A stretch of 64,000 bases of DNA from Porphyromonas pogonae. GTDB lineage: Bacteria > Bacteroidota > Bacteroidia > Bacteroidales > Porphyromonadaceae. A program made the translations under genes and the position numbers. The notes below the pieces were generated by a model that saw only the letters and a list, made by a program, of their open reading frames with translations, ran no database searches and was not told where the DNA came from. The DNA lies in NCBI RefSeq assembly GCF_036320655.1, contig NZ_CP143258.1:1922001-1986000 (forward strand). The letters are read 5' to 3'. This document shows positions 26,113 through 35,393 of the stretch, one piece after another (position 1 is the stretch's first letter; every line of letters starts with the position of its first letter).

Positions 26113-28938
26113 TTATTTCTTTTCCTTCAATTCATCCATGAGGAAAGGCGTTGTAAAACTTTTCTTACACCTCTTCATATTTTCCGGGACACCCTCATAA
26201 AGAAGCTCCCCTCCTTCTCGCCCTCCTTCGGGACCAATATCTATAATCCAGTCGGCACATTTGATTACATCCAGATTATGCTCAATCACTATAATAGTAT
26301 TGCCTCTATTGACCAATCTATCCAATATGCCAAGCAACACTCTTATGTCTTCAAAATGCAAACCGGTGGTAGGTTCATCCAACACATAAATTGTATTTCC
26401 GGTATCTCGTTTACTTAATTCTGAAGCCAATTTAACTCTTTGACTTTCCCCCCCTGATAATGTTTTGGATGATTGCCCCAGTTTGATGTAACCCAAACCA
26501 ACATCTTGCAGCACTTTGAGTTTTTTGATAATGTGAGGAACATTTTCAAAAAACTCCACAGCTGCATTAATAGTCATATCCAAAACGTCGGCTATAGACT
26601 TTCCTTTATATCTCACTTCAAGCGTTTCCCTATTATAGCGTTTGCCTTGACAGACTTCGCAAGGAGCGTATACATCAGGAAGAAAATTCATCTCTATAGT
26701 CTTGAACCCATTACCCTTACAGGTCTCGCATCTTCCTCCGGCAACATTGAAAGAAAAACGTCCGGCTTTGTACCCACGAGCTTTACTCTCAGGCAAAGCT
26801 ACAAACAGATTACGAATATCGGTAAATAATCCTGTATAAGTTGCCGGATTACTTCTCGGACTTTTTCCTATTGGAGACTGATCCACAGATACAATCTTGT
26901 CCACTAGCTCCAATCCCTCAATATTTTTGAATGGCAAAGGATCGAGCAATGAGTTATATAAATGCTGACTTATCGCCGGGTATAATGTCTTATTGATCAG
27001 TGTACTTTTTCCGCTTCCGGAAACACCTGTCACACAAATAAACATACCCAACGGAAATGTTACATCTATATTTTTTAGATTATTTCCTGAAGCTTGGTTT
27101 ATTCTTATAAACTTACCATTACCTTTTCTCCTTGTCGCAGGGACTTTTATTTCTTTTATACCATTAAGATATTGAGCTGTAAGGGTGTTTGCTTTAAGCA
27201 TCTCAGCAGGTGTACCGCTAAATACAACATCTCCACCCAAACGACCGGCTTTTGGCCCCATATCTATTACATAGTCTGCATTGAGCATCATATCTTTATC
27301 ATGCTCTACAACAATAACAGTATTCCCTAAATCTCTTAGATTTTTCAAAGAGTGAATTAATCTAATATTATCTCTTTGATGGAGGCCTATACTCGGTTCA
27401 TCCAAAATGTATAAAACCTCAACAAGTTGAGTCCCTATCTGAGTCGCTAATCTAATACGCTGACTCTCTCCCCCGGAAAGCGTAGCCGCTGTACGATTCA
27501 TTGATAAATATCCCAGACCTACATCCAACATAAAGCCAAGACGAGATTTTATTTCTTTGAGTATCTCTTTGGCTATGATACGTTCGTTTTGCCCTAAACT
27601 ATCATCTACGTTATCAACCCATTTTGCAAGCTCCGATAAATCCAATTGGCTAATCTCGCCAATGTTTTTATCCGCTATTTTATAATGTAAAGCTTCTTTA
27701 TTGAGTCTCATGCCGCCACACTCCGGGCATTTTTCCATTTTCATGAATTGATTAACCCATTTTTCAGCGGTTGCTGAAAGATCAGAGTCATCATACATCT
27801 GAAGGATATATGTAGCTACACCATTAAAGGTCGTAGGAAAGGAAGAAGATCCGATAAGATCATTCTTGACAACAATCTTCTCATCGGATCCGTATATAAT
27901 ATCTTGAATTAATTCTTGTGGTAATTTAGAGATCTTGTCTTTGATAGAATATCCATATTTTTCACATAGAGCTTCTATCTGCCAAAAAACCACGGTATTC
28001 TTATACTTTCCAATAGGGCTTATGGCTCCTTTATATATACTTAGACTTTTATCGGGAATCACAGCATCCATATCCAAGATATTGACTTCTCCTAAACCTT
28101 TGCATCTGGGACAATATCCATTGGGTGAATTGAAAGAAAAATTATGAGGAGCCGGATCACTATATGAGAGTCCCGTTTCAGGACACATAAGTGTTCGGCT
28201 GAAAAATTTAATATTGCCGGAATCCATATCCTCCAGCATCATCATGCCCTCGCCCTCTTTCATGGCAAGTTTCAGGCTGGCTACAAGTCTTTCACGATTA
28301 GCCTCGGTGATTTTAATCTTATCAATCTGAACTTCTACGCTGTGTTGCTTATAGCGATCCAACTTAAGCCCATGAGTGATTTCCCGTATTTCACCATCTA
28401 TCCTTACAGTAACATATCCTTTTTTACGCAAATGCTCAAAAAGCTCTTTGTAATGCCCCTTACGTTGCTTAACTACAGGAGCCAATAACATCACCTTGTG
28501 GTCAGCAAAGCCTTCATAAATGAAATCAAGAATTTGTGATTCCGAATATTTTACCATGGGCAAGCCTGAAAGATAAGAGTATGCCGTCCCTACTCTTGCG
28601 TACAAAAGTCTGAAAAAATCATATATCTCCGTCACAGTACCGACGGTAGAACGTGGATTTTTATTAGTTGTTTTTTGTTCGATAGAAATAACTGGCCCTA
28701 ACCCCAGTATTTCTTCCGCATCAGGACGTTCCATCCCCCCTCCCAGAAAACCTCGTACATAAGACCCGAATGTATCAATATACCGACGTTGACCTTCTGC
28801 GAATAAAGTATCGAAAGCTAAAGAAGATTTTCCACTTCCACTCATTCCTGTTATTACAGTCAAAGAATGTCTGGGAATTGAAACATCTATACCTTTCAAA
28901 TTATGAACTTTTGCCCCGTAAACCTGAATATTCTGCAT
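26113..28938 (-). CDS. uvrA: Excinuclease ABC subunit A
   Basis: UvrA is the damage-recognition ATPase of nucleotide excision repair. Two ABC modules are present: Walker A GMSGSGKSSL (about 33-42) and GVSGSGKSTL (second module), each with an LSGGESQR signature. Zinc modules CPRC ... and CETC ... CEVC are visible. The ends QNIQVYGAKVHNLKGID and IIDIGPEGGREGGELLYEG are typical, and 941 residues is the normal length. It is the first gene of the leftward uvrA, SWIM protein, uvrD group (gaps of 30 and 62 bp). Confidence 0.97.
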   Translation of the reverse strand: MQNIQVYGAKVHNLKGIDVSIPRHSLTVITGMSGSGKSSLAFDTLFAEGQRRYIDTFGSYVRGFLGGGMERPDAEEILGLGPVISIEQKTTNKNPRSTVGTVTEIYDFFRLLYARVGTAYSYLSGLPMVKYSESQILDFIYEGFADHKVMLLAPVVKQRKGHYKELFEHLRKKGYVTVRIDGEIREITHGLKLDRYKQHSVEVQIDKIKITEANRERLVASLKLAMKEGEGMMMLEDMDSGNIKFFSRTLMCPETGLSYSDPAPHNFSFNSPNGYCPRCKGLGEVNILDMDAVIPDKSLSIYKGAISPIGKYKNTVVFWQIEALCEKYGYSIKDKISKLPQELIQDIIYGSDEKIVVKNDLIGSSSFPTTFNGVATYILQMYDDSDLSATAEKWVNQFMKMEKCPECGGMRLNKEALHYKIADKNIGEISQLDLSELAKWVDNVDDSLGQNERIIAKEILKEIKSRLGFMLDVGLGYLSMNRTAATLSGGESQRIRLATQIGTQLVEVLYILDEPSIGLHQRDNIRLIHSLKNLRDLGNTVIVVEHDKDMMLNADYVIDMGPKAGRLGGDVVFSGTPAEMLKANTLTAQYLNGIKEIKVPATRRKGNGKFIRINQASGNNLKNIDVTFPLGMFICVTGVSGSGKSTLINKTLYPAISQHLYNSLLDPLPFKNIEGLELVDKIVSVDQSPIGKSPRSNPATYTGLFTDIRNLFVALPESKARGYKAGRFSFNVAGGRCETCKGNGFKTIEMNFLPDVYAPCEVCQGKRYNRETLEVRYKGKSIADVLDMTINAAVEFFENVPHIIKKLKVLQDVGLGYIKLGQSSKTLSGGESQRVKLASELSKRDTGNTIYVLDEPTTGLHFEDIRVLLGILDRLVNRGNTIIVIEHNLDVIKCADWIIDIGPEGGREGGELLYEGVPENMKRCKKSFTTPFLMDELKEKK

Positions 28939-29256
28939 AAATAAAACTAACCTCTTGCAAAAATAAAATGTCTTTTTGGCAATTAATACATACTAATGAA
29001 ATTCAACAACTTTTATCATAAGAATTATTAATGCAAAAAAAATTTCATCATTTGGTAAAAACAGTCCTTATAAACTATGATAGTGTCTTTATTATACAAC
29101 ATAATATACTGTGAAACATACACATTATAAATATATCGCATTGATTACATAGCCTAAATATAAATCAAATTTTCTCTTAATTGTTTTTTCGGTACAAAAT
29201 TACCATTTTATAGTATCTTTGCAAATGAGTTTTTAACATTATCACAGATTTATTAT
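28939..29256. other. Divergent intergenic region between uvrA and the LysM gene
   Basis: This 318-bp AT-rich region must carry both promoters. A TATTTTTG box on the minus strand just upstream of uvrA and the TATCTTTG at 29,214 are the only promoter-like signals. No LexA-like palindrome or small ORF was evident. Confidence 0.45.
29214..29221 (+). promoter_or_regulatory. Predicted -7 element of the LysM/beta-barrel operon
   Basis: TATCTTTG is a perfect TAnnTTTG match 35 bp upstream of the start codon at 29257. No TTG is found at the expected -33 distance. Confidence 0.5.
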
Positions 29257-30750
29257 ATGAATGTTCATCTAAATAAGTTTTTGATTACTTTTTCTGTAGT
29301 AATCTTATATTTTGCAAACTCCTATGCGCAGAATCGCACACAGATTCAAGAGCATATTATTAAATCAGAAGAGACAATCTATAGTATCGCCAAAAAATAC
29401 AATGCCTCTACCGAAAAAATCTACAAATTAAATCCATGGGCAAAAGATACCATACACCCAGGTAAAAAACTTCTAGTACCGATAAACAGCAAAGAAGATA
29501 GTACTGCCTTGAGAACTCAACCAGTCAATCATGTGATTAAAAAAGGTGAAACCTTATATGCTATTAGCAAGCAATATCAGGTTTCGGAGGAAAGGATCAT
29601 GATTGCCAATCCGGGCATAAGCGCACGAACTTTTCCGATTGGAAAAAACATCATTATTCCCGCTAATTCTACAAAAGCCCCTACTCCACAACCTACTAAT
29701 TCAACAAATATCAATACAGATAAATCAGATAGTGATAAAGTAGAAAAACAAGTTGTAAATGCAGCTCTGATATTACCTCTCGAGAAGAATAATGCGGTCA
29801 AGTATATGGAATTTTATGAGGGGTTTCTTATGGGGTTAAATGACCTCAAGAAAGATGGCATATCAGTGCGACTGAAAGTAATCGACGCTTCAACGGATGC
29901 GACAGTGAATGATGCCATAAATTTAGGAAAGCTAAACAGTTGTGATCTTATTATAGGAGGTGTTTCCGAAAACCAGATTTACGCTATCAACATGGCTCGT
30001 AAAACAGCTAATTATGTAATCCCTTTCAATTCTAATAAAGATTTCACGGACAACAACCCTAATTTATTTCAGATCAACCCCCCGCAAGAAAACCTTTACC
30101 GTATCATCGGCTCTGAATTTGTTCGAAAATATAAAGGCTATACTGTAAAGTTTATAGGCAGATCTTCAGATTTTGAAGATAATTATATAAAAGCCATAAA
30201 AGAGGCCGTACGTAAAGCCAATATGCCTTTTGAAGAATTGACCTTAAGCGGTAATTTACCTCTTCAAGGTAATAGGACTGTATTGGTTCCGACGAACGCA
30301 GAAAAGGAGCTTGCCAAGAAACTTTTGGCATCTATTAATAAAGATGACGTATGTACTATTTTTGCTCCTGCTCAATGGCAATCAATGAGAGGCATTCAGA
30401 TGGAACAGATGAAGAAGTATAACACTACTATTTACAGCACTTTCTTCTTTGATGCTAATACATGGGAGTCAAAACGTTTTCTTTCTCAATATAATGTTTG
30501 GTACAACCATAGTATAGCATTCAGTTACCCCAAATATGGGGTTTTAGGATATGATATAGCTAAATACTTCGTAAGAGCTCATACTGTATATGGCAAAAGC
30601 TTTATGAGGAAAAGCTATATGTTGCCTAGTGACGGCTTACAAACAGACTTTAAATTCCAATCGTTAAAATCAGGAAGTGGATACCTTAACCAAAATTTAT
30701 TCTTCGTGTCTTTTATGAAGGACGGATCCATCAAACGAATAGCATTCTAA
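29257..30750 (+). CDS. Exported LysM protein with periplasmic-binding-like C-terminal domain
   Basis: A signal peptide (residues 1-24, ending ANSYAQ) precedes two LysM repeats: about 33-75 (SEETIYSIAKKYNASTEKI) and about 89-136 (KKGETLYAISKQYQVSEERI), both expected to bind peptidoglycan. After a Thr/Asn/Pro-rich linker (138-160) the remaining 335 or so residues look like a type-1 periplasmic-binding fold (ALILPLEKNNAVKYMEFYEGF at its start). It probably acts in the periplasm as a cell-wall-anchored sensor or binding protein; the ligand is unknown. The stop overlaps the next start as TAATG, so the two are translationally coupled. Confidence 0.8.
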   Translation: MNVHLNKFLITFSVVILYFANSYAQNRTQIQEHIIKSEETIYSIAKKYNASTEKIYKLNPWAKDTIHPGKKLLVPINSKEDSTALRTQPVNHVIKKGETLYAISKQYQVSEERIMIANPGISARTFPIGKNIIIPANSTKAPTPQPTNSTNINTDKSDSDKVEKQVVNAALILPLEKNNAVKYMEFYEGFLMGLNDLKKDGISVRLKVIDASTDATVNDAINLGKLNSCDLIIGGVSENQIYAINMARKTANYVIPFNSNKDFTDNNPNLFQINPPQENLYRIIGSEFVRKYKGYTVKFIGRSSDFEDNYIKAIKEAVRKANMPFEELTLSGNLPLQGNRTVLVPTNAEKELAKKLLASINKDDVCTIFAPAQWQSMRGIQMEQMKKYNTTIYSTFFFDANTWESKRFLSQYNVWYNHSIAFSYPKYGVLGYDIAKYFVRAHTVYGKSFMRKSYMLPSDGLQTDFKFQSLKSGSGYLNQNLFFVSFMKDGSIKRIAF

Positions 30751-31442
30751 TGAAATATATTTTCAGAGTCATAAAAAAATCAGCTATATTCTCAGTAGTT
30801 TTGGGGAGCTACTGCATAATATATGCTCAGAACATCTTGCCGCCATCAGCCAAAGCCTTCAAGCCCAAAGTTTATGTAGGAGCTTCTGCCGGGGCCAATT
30901 TTAGCAAAGTATTATTTAGCCCTTCAGTAAGTCAGGATATCAAAACAGGAGCCTTGGCTGGCATCACTCTTCGATGTGATCTTGAGAAATATGCCGGTAT
31001 TCAGATAGAGTTTAACTATTCCATGCAGGGCTGGCATGAGCGCTATGATGTAGCCAAAGGGTTGAAATACTCAAAAACATTACATTATGTAGAACTTCCT
31101 ATTATGACACAGCTTTATTATGAAATGAAGAGAGTCAGATTTTTCATCAATGCCGGGCCCAAAATAGGCTACCGGTTTAAGGAGTCCGTGATAATAAACG
31201 GCAGTGAGTTTGGTGAAGTTGATAAATTACGTCATGATTTGCATACGGTTCAACCTGTAGAATGGGGCTTGTGTGGAGGCCCCGGAGTAAGTATTAGACT
31301 GGGAGATAAAAGCCTTCTTGAAGTAGAAGGAAGATTTTTCTATGCTTTTGGTGATGTATTCCGTACAAAAAGGGTTGATCCTTATGGACAAGCATCCGAG
31401 CAAGTTATTTCAGGAAAAATAAACTATCTATTTCGTTTCTGA
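30750..31442 (+). CDS. Small outer-membrane beta-barrel protein (PorT/OMP_b-brl_2 type)
   Basis: The 230-residue protein has an N-terminal signal (about 1-27, ending IIYAQ), then alternating strands such as KVYVGASAGANFSKV, GIQIEFNYSMQGWHER, LHYVELPIMTQLYYEM and VRFFINAGPKIGYRF, and ends in an aromatic residue (FRF), all typical of an eight-strand barrel of the PorT-like family. PorT itself belongs to type IX secretion, but the family has many paralogues and nothing here proves that role. Its ATG overlaps the stop of the LysM gene by one base. Confidence 0.75.
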   Translation: MKYIFRVIKKSAIFSVVLGSYCIIYAQNILPPSAKAFKPKVYVGASAGANFSKVLFSPSVSQDIKTGALAGITLRCDLEKYAGIQIEFNYSMQGWHERYDVAKGLKYSKTLHYVELPIMTQLYYEMKRVRFFINAGPKIGYRFKESVIINGSEFGEVDKLRHDLHTVQPVEWGLCGGPGVSIRLGDKSLLEVEGRFFYAFGDVFRTKRVDPYGQASEQVISGKINYLFRF

Positions 31443-31675
31443 TAAAATTTTTGTCACAGGAAAGGGGCTTCCATTTATCACAAAGCTACGCATAGAACCG
31501 ACTGAATTTACTTCTATCTTGTAATCCTCTTACTCAAAAACGAACTCTTCATTAGTTTTTTTAATAACATGATTTATTTAGGGAGTTCCAATCAAAATAA
31601 ACATACAATAAAGCTTCATCATTGTCAATAATACATACACCACGGGAAAGAGTTAGATACAAAAGCAGATTATAA

Positions 31676-32926
31676 TCAGTCGAATTTCATGGTTTGCGCC
31701 GGTGTAATCTTATAAATAATCTTTGATGGTCCCCATATCATAAGCATGATAAGAATGAGTGTACCGGCATTGATCAATATCCAAGCAACAAGATCAAATT
31801 GAATAGGCACAGCATTCATAAAATAAGTCTCGGGATTCAGTTTTATAATTCTTCCGTATTTCTGAACCATACATAGCGTAAAAGCGATAAGATTCCCAAA
31901 AACAAGTGCTTTACCGACGAGCATTCCGGAAAGTGTAATGAATATTTTTTGGATAGACCCGTTAGAAGCCCCCAAAGACTTTAGTACTCCAATCGTAGTA
32001 GTATTATCCAAAACTAATATGATAAGGCCTGTAATCATAGTAAAACCACTCACAATGATCAGCAAGGTAAGTAATAAGATTATGTTGGAGTCAAGCATAT
32101 CGAGCCAAGAAAAAATTTCAGGACTGATCTCTTCTGCCGAATTGATTGTCAATGTATTATCGAAAAGAAGGTCTTGACGTTCCTTTAGTTTGTTTATAAT
32201 ATCATTGGCCACAGTAAGAGGATTGTAGGCATTATCTACATTTATCATGATACGCACAACCTGATCCTGATCCCAGCCATTGACTCGTCTCAATGTGTTG
32301 ATATTGCAAAGAATGGGAGCCGTATCTACACCTCCGCTTTCGTATATACCTCTGACTGTAAAAGCTCGTACTTTTATCTTTGTAGTGAAAAAATAGCCCT
32401 TGATTTTATCCCCTATCTTGGCATTGATTTTATGAGCTACTTCTTTAGTTATCAAGATCGGATTTACCGGCTCATCAGAATTATCCTTGAGATCAAAAGA
32501 GCCTTGCGTAAGATTATCAGAAAAATATGCCGACTTAAATGTATCATCTACACCCAAGAATATTGCCCCTTCAAACAAACTATCAGTTTTGAATATTCCC
32601 GGCTGATAAATAATAGGATATGTATCTTTTACCCCGGGTGTTTTTTTGAGTAATCGAAGTAGTTCATGGGGGGCTCGTATAGGTTCTTGTGCATTATTGA
32701 CAGAAGAACCATATTTATAAATCACTAAATTACCTGTAGTACTATAGGCATATTTTCTTACATCTCTTTTGAATCCCATCATGATAGATACAGCCATAAG
32801 CATGACGGCAAGACTCAGCGAGATACCGATTAAGGAAAGTCTAACGATAGGTCTTGTAGAACTTTGAGTCTTATTGCTTTTGGGCTTCTTGTAAAGACGT
32901 TTTGCTATAAAATATTCGAACTTCAT
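31676..32926 (-). CDS. LolC/LolE-family ABC transporter permease
   Basis: The 416-residue protein has the FtsX/MacB permease layout: one N-terminal membrane helix (about 32-50), a large periplasmic domain (about 60-265), and three C-terminal helices (about 280-400). The N-terminus (KFEYFIAKRLYKKPK) and the order of parts match lipoprotein-releasing permeases. The partner ATPase gene is not adjacent. It is the last gene of the glyS operon, overlapping lpxB by 4 bp (ATGA). Confidence 0.8.
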   Translation of the reverse strand: MKFEYFIAKRLYKKPKSNKTQSSTRPIVRLSLIGISLSLAVMLMAVSIMMGFKRDVRKYAYSTTGNLVIYKYGSSVNNAQEPIRAPHELLRLLKKTPGVKDTYPIIYQPGIFKTDSLFEGAIFLGVDDTFKSAYFSDNLTQGSFDLKDNSDEPVNPILITKEVAHKINAKIGDKIKGYFFTTKIKVRAFTVRGIYESGGVDTAPILCNINTLRRVNGWDQDQVVRIMINVDNAYNPLTVANDIINKLKERQDLLFDNTLTINSAEEISPEIFSWLDMLDSNIILLLTLLIIVSGFTMITGLIILVLDNTTTIGVLKSLGASNGSIQKIFITLSGMLVGKALVFGNLIAFTLCMVQKYGRIIKLNPETYFMNAVPIQFDLVAWILINAGTLILIMLMIWGPSKIIYKITPAQTMKFD

Positions 32927-34065
32927 TGGGGTTTAGACTCTACAGTAACTAATGAATCAATAATTACATGCGCTGCTCGGTCTGAAGTATCAGATGTTCC
33001 TAATATGTTACAGAGTTTTTTATATCCTTCTATAACCTGTTCCCTTTTGTTTCCTCCGGGCAATATTGCACCCAATTCCTGCATAAGAGCTTTATCGGTA
33101 AGATCAGCCGATAATAACTCCTCAACCACCTTATTATTGGTTATGAGATTGACCAATGAAAAATACTTAATAGGGAAAAAGTTTTTGAAGCCCCAGTTGA
33201 AAAGCTTGAGTCCACTCATCTTATAACATACGACTTGCGGTGTACCGATAAGGGCTGTCTCCAATGTGGCTGTGCCCGATGTCACCAACGCTGCGGTAGA
33301 CTGCTCCAAGATATTATATGTCTTGCCAAAAACAATCTTTGTGTCAGGATATTCATTGAGGTATGGCAAATAGTCATCTATTGTAAGTCCGGGAGCTCCT
33401 GCTATGACACAATTGTAATCAGGATAACTATTGGCTGCACGCAACATATATGGAAGATTACGTCGTACTTCCTCTTTACGACTACCCGAAAGCAATGCAA
33501 TGTAAGGTTTCATTTGAAATAATTGCTCATCTTCCATCCTATTATCCTTATATGATTCTATAGCATCTACACAAGGATTTCCCACATATTCCACATCCAA
33601 ATCATAATTTCTATAAAACTCTTGTTCGAAAGGCATGATGCACAAAAGCTTGTCCACATATTTCACCAGAGACTTTACACGCCATCTCTTCCAAGCCCAT
33701 AGTTTAGGTGAAATATAGTAATAGATAGGAATATTCAATTTATCATGGACAAAAGGGAGTATATACTTAAAGTTAAATCCCGCATAGTCCACAGGGATGA
33801 CTACATCAGGATTGAACCTCTTTATTTCTCGCTGTACATATGCGCCGGCTTGATTGATCTCTTTTAGATGCAGCAATACCGGCATCACTCCCATATATGC
33901 TACAGTATTGTAATGTACCACAGTTTTCTGCCCGGATGCCTTTTCCATCAAATCTCCTCCCATAAATGCAAATTGGGCATGAGAGTCTATCTTTCTGATA
34001 GACTTGATTAGATTAGAAGCATGCAGATCTCCGGATGCTTCTCCGGCTACAAGAAAATAGCGCAT
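32923..34065 (-). CDS. lpxB: Lipid-A-disaccharide synthase
   Basis: LpxB condenses UDP-2,3-diacylglucosamine with lipid X to form the lipid A disaccharide at the inner membrane. The enzyme shows RYFLVAGEASGDLHASNL at the start, FMGGDLM, the VIPVDYAGFNFK motif, YYISPKLWAWKRWR and the C-terminal VTSGTATLETALIGTPQVVCYK segment. I set the start at the ATG at 34065, because the longer frame would begin at a TTG four codons upstream. The length is then 380, normal for the family. Confidence 0.95.
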   Translation of the reverse strand: MRYFLVAGEASGDLHASNLIKSIRKIDSHAQFAFMGGDLMEKASGQKTVVHYNTVAYMGVMPVLLHLKEINQAGAYVQREIKRFNPDVVIPVDYAGFNFKYILPFVHDKLNIPIYYYISPKLWAWKRWRVKSLVKYVDKLLCIMPFEQEFYRNYDLDVEYVGNPCVDAIESYKDNRMEDEQLFQMKPYIALLSGSRKEEVRRNLPYMLRAANSYPDYNCVIAGAPGLTIDDYLPYLNEYPDTKIVFGKTYNILEQSTAALVTSGTATLETALIGTPQVVCYKMSGLKLFNWGFKNFFPIKYFSLVNLITNNKVVEELLSADLTDKALMQELGAILPGGNKREQVIEGYKKLCNILGTSDTSDRAAHVIIDSLVTVESKPQ

Positions 34066-34077
34066 AGGCGTAGTCAA

Positions 34078-34854
34078 TTACTCCTCCGGATCTGTAGAAA
34101 AAGATTTTTCTAGCAGAGGAAGATAATCAAAATTGGTCATTTCTATCTTTATAGGGGTGAGAGCAGCATACCCTTTCTCCAAATACTCCAAATCACCTAT
34201 AATATCAGGATACTTATTGATCTGTTTTCCTTGCATCCAAAACACTTCTTTTCCCTTAGCATTTTGGCTCCTCATATACTCATTGGTAAAACGTCCGTTG
34301 GTCATCCTACAAACCTTCAGGCCCAGTGGTTTTCCATCAGGGACATTTAATGAAAGTAATGTATTTTCGGGCACGGGGTATTTGAGCATATGTTTTACCA
34401 CCTTATTGGCATACTCGGCAGCATATTCCATATTAGGCTCTTCTTCACTGTTATTGAGAGAAACAGCCAAGGACTGAATCCCACATACAGAACCTTCCAT
34501 GGCAACACCTATGGTTCCTGAGTATAATACACATATTCCGTCATTACGACCATGATTGATACCTGAGACCAGAATATCAGGCTTTTTCTCAGCAAAGATA
34601 GTATTGAGAGCTACCTTGACACAGTCTACCGGAGTTCCTGTAGAGCTGTATACGGTGAGTCCTTCCTCTTGATGTCTAAGTTTCATTGTAATAGGAATGG
34701 TAGAAGTAATTGCGGAGGAAAATCCAGAACGGGCTGAATCCGGAGCAACTACCGTAACATTACCAATCTCCATAAGAGAGCGCATAAGTGCCCTTATACC
34801 AGGAGCACGAAAGCCATCATCATTAGATACAAGAATTTCTATTCTATCTGCCAT
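34078..34854 (-). CDS. surE: 5'-nucleotidase SurE
   Basis: SurE hydrolyses nucleoside monophosphates and related phosphate esters in stationary-phase or stress metabolism. The metal-binding SNDDG (residues 10-14), the SGINHGRNDG motif and VYSGTIGVAMEG are all present in the 258 residues. The ATG at 34854 overlaps the FKBP stop by one base (TGATG); a TTG one codon earlier is less likely. The gene is between the FKBP gene and lpxB in a tightly packed operon. Confidence 0.95.
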   Translation of the reverse strand: MADRIEILVSNDDGFRAPGIRALMRSLMEIGNVTVVAPDSARSGFSSAITSTIPITMKLRHQEEGLTVYSSTGTPVDCVKVALNTIFAEKKPDILVSGINHGRNDGICVLYSGTIGVAMEGSVCGIQSLAVSLNNSEEEPNMEYAAEYANKVVKHMLKYPVPENTLLSLNVPDGKPLGLKVCRMTNGRFTNEYMRSQNAKGKEVFWMQGKQINKYPDIIGDLEYLEKGYAALTPIKIEMTNFDYLPLLEKSFSTDPEE

Positions 34855-35393
34855 CAATCAGGATCGTTTTCCGGGATAATCTTATCCAATCTTACAATAT
34901 ATCTCAAGGCAGAAAAATTCATAATACCTAGAGGTTTGGAGTTTTCACCATACCCTAAATACCAAGGAATAATTACTTCCGCCTCGTCTCCCTCTACCAT
35001 ATTCATGAGCGCTATACGCATTCCCAAGGGCAGGTTTTTACCATCAGCACCTCTATTGAGAGAAAATCGGTCAGGCTCTTCCGAAGAATAATTGCTTGCA
35101 ATGGGATTTTCAATACCTAGTATGTATTGCTGGTAATGCAGCAACACCCTACTCGTATAAATAGGATGTACTTTACCCTCGCCCTTTTTAATATATTTCA
35201 TCATCACGAAGTTATCCCCCAAAATGCCTGAAGTGGATACTCGTTTGTATTGGCTATCATTTTTATACTTATCAAAGCGCTGTTCACTCTGAGAGCGCCA
35301 TTGAAGATCCGAGTCAATAGCATCTTTACAAGATACCATTGCCAGGCTTAGTGTAACTATAAGAGCCCAAAAACTTTTTTTTGTTATATTCAT
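34854..35393 (-). CDS. FKBP-type peptidyl-prolyl isomerase lipoprotein (GldI-like)
   Basis: A signal peptide with lipobox MVSC (Cys22) is followed by an FKBP domain: YKRVSTSGILGDNFVMM, then VLLHYQQYILG, ... LPLGMRIALMNMVEGDEAEVIIPWYLGYGE. Such Bacteroidetes lipoproteins act on folding of periplasmic or outer-membrane proteins; in gliding species the homologue is GldI. The protein is 179 residues. The ATG overlaps the glyS stop by 4 bp. Confidence 0.85.
   Translation of the reverse strand: MNITKKSFWALIVTLSLAMVSCKDAIDSDLQWRSQSEQRFDKYKNDSQYKRVSTSGILGDNFVMMKYIKKGEGKVHPIYTSRVLLHYQQYILGIENPIASNYSSEEPDRFSLNRGADGKNLPLGMRIALMNMVEGDEAEVIIPWYLGYGENSKPLGIMNFSALRYIVRLDKIIPENDPD

Noticed and set aside
30750-31442. 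Naming the small barrel protein porT
   Set aside because: The family is large with many paralogues, and no other type IX secretion genes are nearby.
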